Shown here in pieces: positions 42,366 through 50,610 of a stretch of 64,000 nucleotides of DNA (position 1 is its first letter; each line of letters starts with the position of its first letter). The notes beneath the pieces were generated by a model. That model was not told where the DNA came from, made no database searches, and worked only from the letters and a program-made list of their open reading frames with translations. The translations under genes and the position numbers were made by a program. Origin of the DNA: Aldehydirespirator sp963662645 (GTDB lineage Bacteria > Actinomycetota > Acidimicrobiia > Acidimicrobiales > Aldehydirespiratoraceae); assembly GCA_963662645.2 (NCBI GenBank), contig OY759762.1, positions 1,860,001 through 1,924,000 of the forward strand, written 5' to 3'.

Positions 42366-42776
42366 ATGGACGGCCACGCACCAGCGTCATCGCTCGGTTG
42401 GCTCGATTTCGATGCTGCCGCGAGCGAACGCGTGGCGACGTTGCTGCGATCGCTTGAAGAGCCCAGCACCCTCGACGTGCTCAGCCTGGGCACAATACGC
42501 GACGCGTTCGCCGACATACTCAGCCCCGGTACCTCGACCGTCCAGACCAGGCTGCGCTACTTCATTTTCCTTCCCGAGCGCCATGTACCGATCATGCCGT
42601 TTAGCCAGGAGGCGGCCGCCCTGCCCCGACTGCGCAAGGCGCTCGCCGCGTACCGTCTCGCTTTCGGCCAAGCCCGTCAAGAGGAGCTGGTCGAGTTTCT
42701 CGCAGCGCGCCGAACCGACTCAGAACTCGCGGAGTTGGCCGAACGGCTCCGCATAGACCTGTCGCCCCCGCCGTAG
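42366..42776 (+). pseudogene. Chimeric remnant: DUF6361 N-terminus joined to a helicase-like C-terminus
   Basis: The first half (SSLGWLDFDAAASERVATLL, LGTIRDAFADILSPGTSTVQ, TRLRYFIFLP) matches the start of DUF6361 proteins, which are normally about 400 residues. After residue 80 the sequence changes to LRKALAAYRLAFGQARQEEL, LAERLRIDLSPPP, which resembles the extreme C-terminus of large SNF2/DEAD helicases. The 136-residue frame is therefore best explained by a large in-frame deletion that fused two neighbouring genes. It is an island relic; the helicase assignment is from memory of the pattern and less sure. Confidence 0.5.
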
Positions 42777-42846
42777 CCGTCGTCAGACGATTGGATTCAC
42801 TACATTCTGGATATCTAGTCGTCATTTTTCGGCTATATTTGACGGC

Positions 42847-43995
42847 ATGACCTACACAAGGTTGGCGCGAGTGCCGGAGCAGAGCTTCTTCCTGCTCGGT
42901 ATGCGAGGGGTAGGCAAGAGCACCTGGGCCCGACAGTCCCTTCCCGACGCTCTACGTCTGGACCTGCTCGACGAAGCCCTTTTCACCGACCTGCTGGCCG
43001 ATCCGTCACTGTTCCGGCAACTGCTCTCGGAGACAGGCCCGCGCCAATGGGTGGTGGTGGACGAGGTGCAGCGCATCCCCAGCCTGCTCAACGAGGTACA
43101 CCGGCTGATCGAGGAGCGGGGCGTGCGCTTCGCCCTGCTGGGGTCCAGCGCCCGCAAGCTCAAGACGGCGGGCACCAACCTGATGGCTGGCCGGGCCCTG
43201 CGCAAGGCGATGCACCCGCTTGCGCCGGCCGAGCTCGGCGGTGACTTCGACCTCGACGACGCCCTCCGCTACGGCACCATCCCACTGATATGGACCGCGC
43301 CCGACCGCCGGGAGGCCCTCCAGAGCTATACCCAGCTGTACCTGCGCGAGGAGATTCGGGCTGAGGCCGCGGTGCGGAACCTGTCGGGCTTCGTGCGCTT
43401 CCTTCCAGTGGCTGCGGTGATGCACGCCCAGGTTGTCAACGCCGCCTCCATCGCGCGCGACGCCGCCGTCGCCCGCACCACTGTCAACGGCTACCTCGAA
43501 ATCCTTGAGGACACGCTGCTGGCGGTGCGCCTGCCCGCGTTTGAGGCGAGGCTGCGCGTGCGGGAACGGCGCCGTCCCAAGCTGTACTGGGCCGACCCCG
43601 GCCTGGTGCGAGCGGTCAAGCGCCAACTCGGACCGGTTGCCGACGAGGAACGGGGCGCTCTGCTAGAAGGCTGGGTGCTAGGGCTGCTACGAGCTCACAA
43701 CGAGCACCAGCGCATCTACGACGATATCGGCTACTGGGCCGCAACCGAGTCCGCCACCGAGGTCGATTTCGTGCTCACCCGCGACCGCGAGCATCTTGCC
43801 CTGGAGATCAAGGCGAACGAGCGGTACAGCACCGCCATGCTCAAGGGGCTGCGGGCTGTGGCCGACCTGCCCGGTCTGGTCCGACGTGTTCTCGTCTACC
43901 GCGGCCAGCGAGCCTTCGCCACTGAGGACGGCATCGACATCTGGCCCCTTAGCAGACTGCACGAAGCCGTCACAGCCGACCAGCTCTGGCCGTGA
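42847..43995 (+). CDS. AAA ATPase with DUF4143 domain
   Basis: A 382-residue ATPase of the AAA_14/DUF4143 type. Walker A is FLLGMRGVGKSTWARQ, Walker B is WVVVDEVQRIPSLL, and the sensor-like FALLGSSARKL and GRALRKAMHPL follow. The C-terminal DUF4143 half has LREEIRAEAAVRNLSGFVRF, PKLYWADPGLVRAV and a nuclease-like TEVDFVLTRDREHLALEIKA. Such genes are common in variable regions; functions range from toxin-antitoxin-like to unknown. It sits in an island with the DUF6361 relic. It converges with pgi. Confidence 0.82.
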   Translation: MTYTRLARVPEQSFFLLGMRGVGKSTWARQSLPDALRLDLLDEALFTDLLADPSLFRQLLSETGPRQWVVVDEVQRIPSLLNEVHRLIEERGVRFALLGSSARKLKTAGTNLMAGRALRKAMHPLAPAELGGDFDLDDALRYGTIPLIWTAPDRREALQSYTQLYLREEIRAEAAVRNLSGFVRFLPVAAVMHAQVVNAASIARDAAVARTTVNGYLEILEDTLLAVRLPAFEARLRVRERRRPKLYWADPGLVRAVKRQLGPVADEERGALLEGWVLGLLRAHNEHQRIYDDIGYWAATESATEVDFVLTRDREHLALEIKANERYSTAMLKGLRAVADLPGLVRRVLVYRGQRAFATEDGIDIWPLSRLHEAVTADQLWP

Positions 43996-44091
43996 GCGAC
44001 CGATGCGCCGCCCCAGCGAGACGACCCGGCCGAACTCACCGGGAGCTGAGGGATAGTCCTCCCTAGCCTCCGGGAGTTCGTCGGACGAGGG

Positions 44092-45795
44092 CTACTGCTC
44101 TCGCAGGCGGTGGTAGTGGGCGAGCAGTGACTTGGTGGAGGGGTCGTGGTCGGTGTTGGCTGGGGCGGTGCCGGCTTGCAGGTCGGTGACTATCCCGTCG
44201 GCCAAGGTCTTGCCGAGCTCGACGCCGAACTGGTCGAAGCTGTTGATGCCCCAGACGGCTCCCTGCACGACCGTTTGGTGCTCATAGAGCGCCACCAACT
44301 GGCCGAGCACCGACGGGGTCAGGGCCGGTGCCAGGACCACCGTGGACGGGCGGTTGCCGGGCAGGTGGCGATGGGGGTCGTCCACCGAAGCAGTCGGAGT
44401 GCCGAAGGCCAGCGCGGCGGCCTGGGCGAGGCAGTTGGCCACCAGGGCCTCGTGGCGCTCCGCGGCGCCGGCCGAGCCGGCAGTGTCGACATCAGGGCGG
44501 GCCACCACGATGAAGTCGGCCGGCACAATTGTGGTGCCCTGGTGCAGCAACTGGTGGAACGAGTGCTGGCTGTCGGTTCCCGCCCCACCCCAGACGATCT
44601 CGGCGGTCTCGCAGCCCACCGGGCTGCCGTCGAGACGCACCCGCTTGCCGTTGGACTCCATGATCACCTGCTGCAACCAGACACCGAACAGTCGCAGCCT
44701 CTGCGAGTACGGCACCACCGCCCGCGTCTGAAAGCCCCAGAAGTTGCGGTACCACACCGACAGCAGGCCCAGCAGCATCGGAGCGCTGGCCTGCGGCCCC
44801 GCAGCCACATGCTCGTCGACGGCGCGCATCCCGGCCAGCATCGCGGCGAAGTTCTCCTCTCCGATGGCGGCCATCAGCGCCAATCCCGCCGCTGACCCCA
44901 TCGAGAAGCGGCCGCCGACCCAGCCCCATGTCGTGAACACATCGTCAGGCTCGAGACCGAAGCTGATCGCCGCTCCCCGATCAGCGCTCACCGCAACGAA
45001 GTGATCCCCGGCAGCCTCAGCGCCGAGCGTCGACGCGGTCCAGGCCCGAGCGGCGCGGGCGTTGGCCAGCGTCTCGGCCGTGGCGAAACCCTTCGACACC
45101 ACGATGAACAGCGTCTCGGCCGGGTCGAGGCCGTCCAGGCCCACAATCAGCGCAGCCGGGTCGATGTTCGACACGAACCGGCACTCAATGCCGCCCGAGC
45201 GGTACGCGGCCAGCGCCTCGTGGGCCATGGCCGGTCCCAGTTGCGAACCGCCGATCCCGAGGTTCACAACCGTGCGGATGGGCCGCCCCGTCGCGCCCCG
45301 CCGCTCCCCTGCCCTCAGGGCCCGAACGAGAGCGCCCATCCGTTCACGCTCGGCCGCAATGGCGGGCGCCACGTCCACCCCGCCAGTCACCACGGCCTCT
45401 CCTGGCGGGGTCCGCAACGCGGTGTGCAGAACCGCGCGGCCCTCTGTGACGTTGACCGGCTCGCCTGCCAGCATGGCCCCGACCCGCACCCCCACACCGG
45501 CACGCTCGGCCAGAGCCAGCAGCAGCTCCACAGTCGCATCCGTAACCAGATGCCGGGACCAGTCGATAACGAGATCGCCCACCATCGAAGTGCAGCGCCC
45601 AGATCGGTCCGGGTCGGCCTCGAACAGTCCCGTCAGATCCACGCCGCCGGCTTGCAGGTCACGGGCGTGGCGGGCCAGCGCGGCCCACTCGGAGGTCGCC
45701 GTGATGTCGCCTGCGGCGGTCTCACCAACAGCGGTCTCGCCAACAGCAGTCTCGCTGGCGACAATCTCGCCGGCGGCAGTCTCGCTGGGGACCAT
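44092..45795 (-). CDS. pgi: Glucose-6-phosphate isomerase with repeat-coded N-terminal extension
   Basis: Interconverts glucose- and fructose-6-phosphate. The 567-residue enzyme shows LGIGGSQLGPAMAHEAL, FVSNIDPAALIVGLDGLDP, TLFIVVSKGFATAETL, WGWVGGRFSMGSAAGLALM and GTDSQHSFHQLLHQGT, the last two covering the signature regions. The first 31 residues are an extra segment of six pentapeptides encoded by a 15-bp tandem repeat; homology begins at about TSEWAALARHARDL. A GTG or other start after the repeat is not evident, so the extension is probably translated. The next gene upstream is a cytochrome c 28 bases away. Confidence 0.93.
   Translation of the reverse strand: MVPSETAAGEIVASETAVGETAVGETAAGDITATSEWAALARHARDLQAGGVDLTGLFEADPDRSGRCTSMVGDLVIDWSRHLVTDATVELLLALAERAGVGVRVGAMLAGEPVNVTEGRAVLHTALRTPPGEAVVTGGVDVAPAIAAERERMGALVRALRAGERRGATGRPIRTVVNLGIGGSQLGPAMAHEALAAYRSGGIECRFVSNIDPAALIVGLDGLDPAETLFIVVSKGFATAETLANARAARAWTASTLGAEAAGDHFVAVSADRGAAISFGLEPDDVFTTWGWVGGRFSMGSAAGLALMAAIGEENFAAMLAGMRAVDEHVAAGPQASAPMLLGLLSVWYRNFWGFQTRAVVPYSQRLRLFGVWLQQVIMESNGKRVRLDGSPVGCETAEIVWGGAGTDSQHSFHQLLHQGTTIVPADFIVVARPDVDTAGSAGAAERHEALVANCLAQAAALAFGTPTASVDDPHRHLPGNRPSTVVLAPALTPSVLGQLVALYEHQTVVQGAVWGINSFDQFGVELGKTLADGIVTDLQAGTAPANTDHDPSTKSLLAHYHRLREQ
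45703..45792 (-). repeat. 15-bp minisatellite, six units, in the 5' end of pgi
   Basis: Six contiguous 15-bp units of the pattern RGTCTCGCCRRCRGC (plus strand) occupy codons 2-31 of pgi and encode six acidic pentapeptides of the form [VA]x[SG][ED][TI]. Unit length is a multiple of three, so copy number can change without frameshift. The repeat ends directly at the start codon. Confidence 0.9.
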
Positions 45796-45823
45796 TCGGG
45801 TGGGCCTCCGGTGGCCCGGCCTG

Positions 45824-46645
45824 CTACTCGCCGGCGGCGAGATCGATGCCGTGGCCCTCGGCGGACTCCACTAGCAGGGCGCTGATCTCGTCAGGCGAGC
45901 CGGTTTCGAAGGTTGGGGCGTCAGCCACCAGCGCGAGCAGCATCTCCTCCTCGAGCGCGGCCGTCTCAGCGTCGAGGCCGCCGTGGACGACCCTCTCGTA
46001 GTACACCACCGAGACCAGGTCCTCCAGGCTCAGATTGGAGAAGCCGCTCATGCCGTTGGCGAAGCTGTCGACCTCGCGCTGGCCGTCGGGCCGGGCGGGG
46101 TTGCCGTAGAAGTCGAGCCCAAGGCGCTTGGTGTCGGCCGTGCCGAGATACACCCACGAGAGGTGATGGGCCAGACCGTCGAACCCGGGGGCAGGGCCGA
46201 ACGTCAGCAGCAGTTCACCGTCGTTGAGCTGGCGGCCGGTGGCCGTGCCCGAGCCGTCCGCGCCGTGACAGGAGGCGCAGGTGCTGTACACCGCGGCGCC
46301 GTTGTCGGCCAGCACCAGTTCGTCGGAGTCGGGAGGCTCCAGCATGCCCACGTAGAAGATGGCCCAGAGGGGCAGGAACACCATCACCGACGCGGCCCAG
46401 TACGGCATCCGCTTGCGGGCGTGGGCGGCCTGCACGTAGGGCGGGTCCGGCTCGGGCGGAGGTGGCGGGGCGGCCTCGGGAATGGGAGCGGGAGCCGCTG
46501 GCGCAGGCACCGCCGCGGCGGCCGCAGGAGCAGTGGGCGGCGCGGCAGCGGGCGCGGCGTCGCCGGCGTCTGAGGGTTCGGTACCGGTCAGCTCGGCCCG
46601 TCGCTGACGCGAGCGTTCGAGCAGATACTCAGGTACCTCGACCAC
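45824..46645 (-). CDS. Membrane-anchored monoheme cytochrome c
   Basis: A 273-residue protein. The cytoplasmic N-terminus (about 80 residues) has a long Ala/Pro-rich tract. One membrane helix follows at about 84-104 (MPYWAASVMVFLPLWAIFYVG). The external domain carries one heme-c motif YSTCASCHGADGSGTATG near residue 125, and the Met of FANGMSGFSNLS is a likely axial ligand. It probably shuttles electrons between the bc complex and an oxidase, but no oxidase gene is near. The start codon is GTG at 46645. Confidence 0.8.
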   Translation of the reverse strand: MVEVPEYLLERSRQRRAELTGTEPSDAGDAAPAAAPPTAPAAAAAVPAPAAPAPIPEAAPPPPPEPDPPYVQAAHARKRMPYWAASVMVFLPLWAIFYVGMLEPPDSDELVLADNGAAVYSTCASCHGADGSGTATGRQLNDGELLLTFGPAPGFDGLAHHLSWVYLGTADTKRLGLDFYGNPARPDGQREVDSFANGMSGFSNLSLEDLVSVVYYERVVHGGLDAETAALEEEMLLALVADAPTFETGSPDEISALLVESAEGHGIDLAAGE

Positions 46646-46775
46646 TTAGCGTCTCCATCAGCGGTGGGGAGCGGACCGGACGACGCCGGAGCGGCGAGCC
46701 CCGGCGACATGAGGATAGGCGGTCTCGCCGCGCTTGGCTTCCTTCTGCTGGCGCGACTTTGCGGTGCGGAGCTGA

Positions 46776-47357
46776 CTAGCCGCCGGGGAGGCCGACAGCG
46801 AGGCCGAACTCGTCACCCGCATCGATGAGAGCGTCGAACAGGTACTGACCGAAGGAGCGGTCGCAGAAGATCATGTACGTGGGCGTGCTGTCAGCGTCGC
46901 AGCGGGCGATGTCGCAGGTGACCTTGGCCACCGACGCGGAGGCCACCGCGCCGTCCGGCGTCATCGCGTCTGACCAGTCGAGGCTGCACACCTTCTCGAG
47001 CATCTGGGGCGCGTCCGTCCCGGTGACCTGGAAGAGGGCCCGGCCGTGGGTCCAGTCGAGGGCGGTCACGAACTCCGACGAGTCCAACCCATCGAGGCCG
47101 GCCACCACCTCGGCAACCGCGTTGGTCGCTCCCAAGATGATCCACTCGCCGGGCCTGGAGCCAAGCACAAGCGCCCCGCCCTCAGTGACCCGGGACGAGC
47201 CGAACGGTGCGGCGAGCCGGTCGGCGACCGCGCCGTCGAACGAGCCCCGCACAAGCCACTTGGTGGTGGCGCTGCCATCGGACAGCATGAGAGCACCGGA
47301 CTCGGCCGTCTCGTAGCTGCGCACAACCGGGCTCTCGAAGGCAGGCGACTCAGCCAC
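46776..47357 (-). CDS. soxG: Sarcosine oxidase gamma-like subunit (SoxG/MgdD)
   Basis: A 193-residue protein of the SoxG family, the structural gamma subunit of heterotetrameric sarcosine oxidase or N-methylglutamate dehydrogenase. It has a GcvT-like fold with LGSRPGEWIILG, FVTALDWTHGRALFQVTGTD and MLEKVCSLDWSDAM, matching the family pattern. The GTG start overlaps the soxA stop by eight bases. It is the last gene of the B-D-A-G operon, and its position alone would predict this subunit. Confidence 0.82.
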   Translation of the reverse strand: MAESPAFESPVVRSYETAESGALMLSDGSATTKWLVRGSFDGAVADRLAAPFGSSRVTEGGALVLGSRPGEWIILGATNAVAEVVAGLDGLDSSEFVTALDWTHGRALFQVTGTDAPQMLEKVCSLDWSDAMTPDGAVASASVAKVTCDIARCDADSTPTYMIFCDRSFGQYLFDALIDAGDEFGLAVGLPGG

Positions 47358-50199
47358 GGAGACGCTCTCCCGCCGGATCGAAGTGGGCGTGGTGGTCCAT
47401 CACGGTGGCGCCGATGCGCTCGCCGGAGGTCAGCAGCACGGTCAGCTTGGTGCCGCCCGCGGCCAGCTCGGGCTCCACCTGGCCTAGACAGATCGACCGG
47501 CCCAGGGTGGGCGACATCCGGGACGAGGTGATGCGGCCCAGTATCTCGTTGGTGTCGCCCCGCACGATCTGGCTGGCCTCGTCGGGCACCATGTTGGGAT
47601 CGTCGGGCTGGATGGCCACGATCATGGGCAGCGGGCGGTCGGCGGCCCAAGCCAGTTCGGGTTTGCCCGCGAAGTCGTCCTTGTCGAGCTTGATCAGCGG
47701 GCCCAGGCCGGTGCTGGGGCCCAGGGTCAGCCCGTCGGTGTCCTGGCCCACGATGAAGTGGCCCTTCTCGAGGCGCATGATGCGCTGACCCTCCAGCCCG
47801 AACGGCCCGACGCCGAGGTCCTGGCCGGCGTCCATGAGCGCCTCCCAAACGTGGAGGCCGTGGCCCGAGGGGGCGTGGATCTCGAAGGACAGCTCACCGG
47901 TGAAGCCGATGCGCCACATGAAGCAGCCGGCCACCCCCGCGACGGTGGCCAGCCGGACCTCCATGTACGGAAAGGACTCGGGCGACAGGTCCACGCCCTC
48001 GGTCACCCGGCCGACCAGCTCCCGCGCCTTGGGGCCGGCCACGTTGATGCTGACGTAGGCGGTAGTGACCGGGGTGACATGCACCTTCCAGTCGGGGCGC
48101 TCGGTCTGCAGCCAGTTCTCGACCCACTCCCACACGCCGCCCGCGCCCGAACTGGTGGTGGTCATCAGGTAGTGGTCCTCGCCGAGGCGACCGGTGACGC
48201 CGTCGTCGAGCACCACGCCGTCCTCGGCGCACATCATTCCGTAGCGCACCTTGCCCACCGGCAGCTTCGACCACTTGTTGGTGTAGAGCAGGTTGAGCAG
48301 CTTCGGGATGTCGGGACCGCGCAGGTCGAGCTTGCCCAGCGGCGTGACATCGATCAGCCCGACGTTGGTGCGAACGTTGCGCACCTCCGCGGCCGGGTCG
48401 CCGTAGTGGTCGGGCCGGATCCACTGGCCGGCCAGGATCGTGCTGACGCCGTTGGCCTCGTGCCAGGGATGGATCGACGACACCCGCACCGGCTCGAACA
48501 CCCGCCCGGCCAGCGCGCCCAGCGTGAGCGGGGCGTAGGGCGGCCGCCACACGGTGGTGCCGACCTGGGCGATGGTCTCACCCCGGGCCTCGGCGATGGC
48601 GGCCACGGTATTGACCGTCTCGAGCTTGCCCTGCGAGGGTCCCATGGTGGCGGTCGTGTAGCGCTTGGCCAGCTCTACGGAGTCGTAGCCCTCCCGGGCC
48701 GCCGCGACCAGATCCTTGGATCCGACGTCCTCGGACAGGTCGACCATACCGTGCGTGTCCGAGCGATACAGCTCGGGATGGGGGTCGCGGCCCAACGGAG
48801 TGCGCTCGTCCGGCGCCCAGGACGGCTCGTCGCCGTCGACCGGGCGGGCGCGGGCGGTCCGGGCCTGAAGGCGGTGGGCCACCGCAGCCGCCCGCTGTGC
48901 AGCCAGGCGTCCGGTGGCCGAGCCGTGGGCCCGCAGCTCGTCGAGGCTGCCGTCGCCGGCCAGCCCGCCGGTAGCGAGCACGTTGCCGGGCGGGTCCGAC
49001 GGGAAGAAGCGGGCGGCTGCCGCGTCGTAGACCGGCCGGTCGCCAGCCATGTTGAGCAGCGAGGTGGGCGCGGTCCAGCCCGCGGCCACCACCAGCAGGT
49101 CAGCCTCGATGCGGTTCCCGCCGGCCGCCACGGCTTCCAGCGCTCTCGACGAACCCTGGGCCGAGCTGACACGCTTGCCTTCGCGGCCGTCGATGACCGC
49201 GGCGACCTCGACCCCGACCCGGTCGAGGTCTGCGGCGGCGGCGTCGCCTTCGGAGTTGGCGGTGAACACCACCGCCCGCTCGCCGGGCTTGACCCCCCAT
49301 AGGTTGATCAGGCGTCGGGCCGCACCCGAGGTGACCACGCCGGGCCGGTCGTTGCCCGAGAACACGTAGGGCCTTTCGATAAGGCCGGGCGCGGCCACCA
49401 GCACCTTGGCCCGGGCCTTGATGAGCCGCTCGACCGCGATCGGGTGGTTGCGCTGCACGATCCCGAGCCAGTTGTCCTCGTAGCGGCCCGTGACGGTGGA
49501 GTCGGTGAGAACCTCCACATCGGAGGCTTCGAGAGCGGCCCGCAGCTCGGCCAGGGCGGCCTGAGCCGAGTCGCTGCTGCTGTAGCGCAGATGGCCGCCC
49601 ACCTTGTCCTCGTGCTCCACGAGCAGCACCCGGGCGCCGGCGCCAGCCGCGGCCAGCGCGGCCTCGATACCGGCCGGGCCGGCCCCGGCCACCACGACGT
49701 CGGGATGCAAGTAGCGCTTGTCGTGGTAGCGGTGGGGGGTGTCCAGGTCGATCTTCCCGCCCGGCGCGAACGTGGCCAGCACCCGCTCATAGGTGGGCCA
49801 CAGCCACGCAGGGCGCATGAACGTCTTGTAGTAGAAGCCGGCGGTGAGGAAACGGCCGACCAGGCTGTTGGCCGCCTTGATGTCGCGGTGCAGCGAGGGC
49901 CACACGTTCTGGGGCCGCACGTCCATGCCCGCTTCCAGCAGGCGATGGCCGGCTCGCACGTTGGGATCGTCGCCGACCTGCACCATCAGGTTGGGGTCCC
50001 AGTAGTCGGCGGTGAGGATGCCGCGGGGCCGGTGGTACTTCATCGAGCGGGAGAAGACGTGCTCCCCCGCGGCGGCCAGCGCCGAGGCGATAGTGTCGCC
50101 CTCGAAGCCGCGGAAGCGCTTGCCGTTCCAGCGGAAGCTCAGCGTCGCGGCGCGGTCGATGACCTCGGCGGGCTGTGCGCCCAGGCGGCTCATGGTCAT
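47350..50199 (-). CDS. soxA: Sarcosine oxidase alpha-like subunit (SoxA/MgdC)
   Basis: A 949-residue subunit with three parts. Residues 15-110 form an NAD-type 2Fe-2S-like fold domain (LSFRWNGKRFRGFEGDTIAS). An FAD/NAD-binding amine-oxidase-like domain follows with VVVAGAGPAGIEAALAAAGAG near 170. The C-terminal GcvT domain binds tetrahydrofolate (MRLEKGHFIVGQDTDGLT, FTGELSFEIHAPSGHG). It oxidises N-methyl groups with SoxB and passes formaldehyde to tetrahydrofolate. The ATG at 50199 overlaps the stop of a 12-residue mini-ORF (ATGA). Sarcosine versus N-methylglutamate specificity cannot be read. Confidence 0.88.
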   Translation of the reverse strand: MTMSRLGAQPAEVIDRAATLSFRWNGKRFRGFEGDTIASALAAAGEHVFSRSMKYHRPRGILTADYWDPNLMVQVGDDPNVRAGHRLLEAGMDVRPQNVWPSLHRDIKAANSLVGRFLTAGFYYKTFMRPAWLWPTYERVLATFAPGGKIDLDTPHRYHDKRYLHPDVVVAGAGPAGIEAALAAAGAGARVLLVEHEDKVGGHLRYSSSDSAQAALAELRAALEASDVEVLTDSTVTGRYEDNWLGIVQRNHPIAVERLIKARAKVLVAAPGLIERPYVFSGNDRPGVVTSGAARRLINLWGVKPGERAVVFTANSEGDAAAADLDRVGVEVAAVIDGREGKRVSSAQGSSRALEAVAAGGNRIEADLLVVAAGWTAPTSLLNMAGDRPVYDAAAARFFPSDPPGNVLATGGLAGDGSLDELRAHGSATGRLAAQRAAAVAHRLQARTARARPVDGDEPSWAPDERTPLGRDPHPELYRSDTHGMVDLSEDVGSKDLVAAAREGYDSVELAKRYTTATMGPSQGKLETVNTVAAIAEARGETIAQVGTTVWRPPYAPLTLGALAGRVFEPVRVSSIHPWHEANGVSTILAGQWIRPDHYGDPAAEVRNVRTNVGLIDVTPLGKLDLRGPDIPKLLNLLYTNKWSKLPVGKVRYGMMCAEDGVVLDDGVTGRLGEDHYLMTTTSSGAGGVWEWVENWLQTERPDWKVHVTPVTTAYVSINVAGPKARELVGRVTEGVDLSPESFPYMEVRLATVAGVAGCFMWRIGFTGELSFEIHAPSGHGLHVWEALMDAGQDLGVGPFGLEGQRIMRLEKGHFIVGQDTDGLTLGPSTGLGPLIKLDKDDFAGKPELAWAADRPLPMIVAIQPDDPNMVPDEASQIVRGDTNEILGRITSSRMSPTLGRSICLGQVEPELAAGGTKLTVLLTSGERIGATVMDHHAHFDPAGERLRG

Positions 50200-50234
50200 G
50201 CCGGGGCCTCCGCTGGGGTGAACGGGCCGGTCAT
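50196..50234 (-). CDS. 12-residue mini-ORF 2 between soxD and soxA
   Basis: ATG at 50234 overlaps the stop of mini-ORF 1, and its TGA overlaps the soxA ATG (ATGA). It encodes MTGPFTPAEAPA. GGAGG lies inside the frame at the right distance for the soxA start. Probably a coupling relay rather than a functional peptide. Confidence 0.4.
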   Translation of the reverse strand: MTGPFTPAEAPA

Positions 50235-50269
50235 GCCGGGGCCTCCGCCGGGGTGAACGGGCCGGTCAT
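50231..50269 (-). CDS. 12-residue mini-ORF 1 between soxD and soxA
   Basis: ATG at 50269 overlaps the soxD stop (ATGA), and the TGA overlaps the ATG of mini-ORF 2. The peptide MTGPFTPAEAPA is identical to that of mini-ORF 2. It contains GGAGG for the next start. Confidence 0.4.
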   Translation of the reverse strand: MTGPFTPAEAPA

Positions 50270-50538
50270 GCCTTGCCGCCTCGCTTGTCGCCGGGCATCG
50301 GCGGGTTCCGGAACTCGTTGGTGGCCGTGTTGCGCTCGACGGTGAACCATCGCCGGCAGCCGGACCGGCAGTACCAGTTCTCCCGGAGCCAGTCAGCCGG
50401 GTTGTCGCGCAGGTAGAGATAGCCCCGCCATTGCTGGGGGGTTGCAGTGGCGGGGTCGGGGCGAGGGTGGGACTCGCCGCCGTACCGCAGGTCTGAGGAG
50501 TTGCGCGGACCGCAGTGGGGACAGGGAACCAGCAGCAT
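50266..50538 (-). CDS. soxD: Sarcosine oxidase delta-like subunit (SoxD/MgdB)
   Basis: A 90-residue zinc-binding subunit. It has CPHCGPRNSSDLRYGGE, then WRGYLYLRDNPADWLRENWY and CRSGCRRWFTVERNTATNEF, the SoxD pattern. Zinc ligands in characterised delta subunits are three Cys and one His; here the His position (His-x3-Cys) is Cys, giving an all-cysteine CxxC...Cx3C site. The ATG at 50538 overlaps the stop of an upstream mini-ORF (TGATG). A TTG at 50544 is an alternative. The stop overlaps mini-ORF 1. Confidence 0.85.
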   Translation of the reverse strand: MLLVPCPHCGPRNSSDLRYGGESHPRPDPATATPQQWRGYLYLRDNPADWLRENWYCRSGCRRWFTVERNTATNEFRNPPMPGDKRGGKA

Positions 50539-50610
50539 CAGCAACCCACCACCGACTCAGAACCGACGCGCCCATCAGCAACCCACCGCCGACTCAGAAC
50601 CGACGCGCCC
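50537..50610 (-). repeat. 37-bp tandem repeat, two units, between soxB and soxD
   Basis: Units at 50537-50573 and 50574-50610 differ at one base. The pattern continues a few bases into the 3' end of soxB, showing a third partial copy. Each unit contains TGATG. Two units total 74 bp, which is 2 modulo 3 and restores the stop/start overlap for a frame beginning at the soxB end. Confidence 0.95.

Larger units (their letters stand above)
50196..50269 (-). repeat. 35-bp tandem duplication of the soxD/soxA junction
   Basis: Two units with period 35 bp, each containing ATGACCGGCCCGTTCACCCC and GCGGAGGCCCCGGC and thus its own Shine-Dalgarno sequence plus the next ATGA overlap. The units differ at one base. 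The period is 2 modulo 3, so frames opened at each ATG end at the following ATGA. Confidence 0.95.

Noticed and set aside
46702..46775. Short hydrophobic plus-strand frame starting MRIGGLAALGFLLLARL
   Set aside because: It continues antisense into soxG, has no ribosome-binding site or coupling, and no support beyond hydrophobicity.
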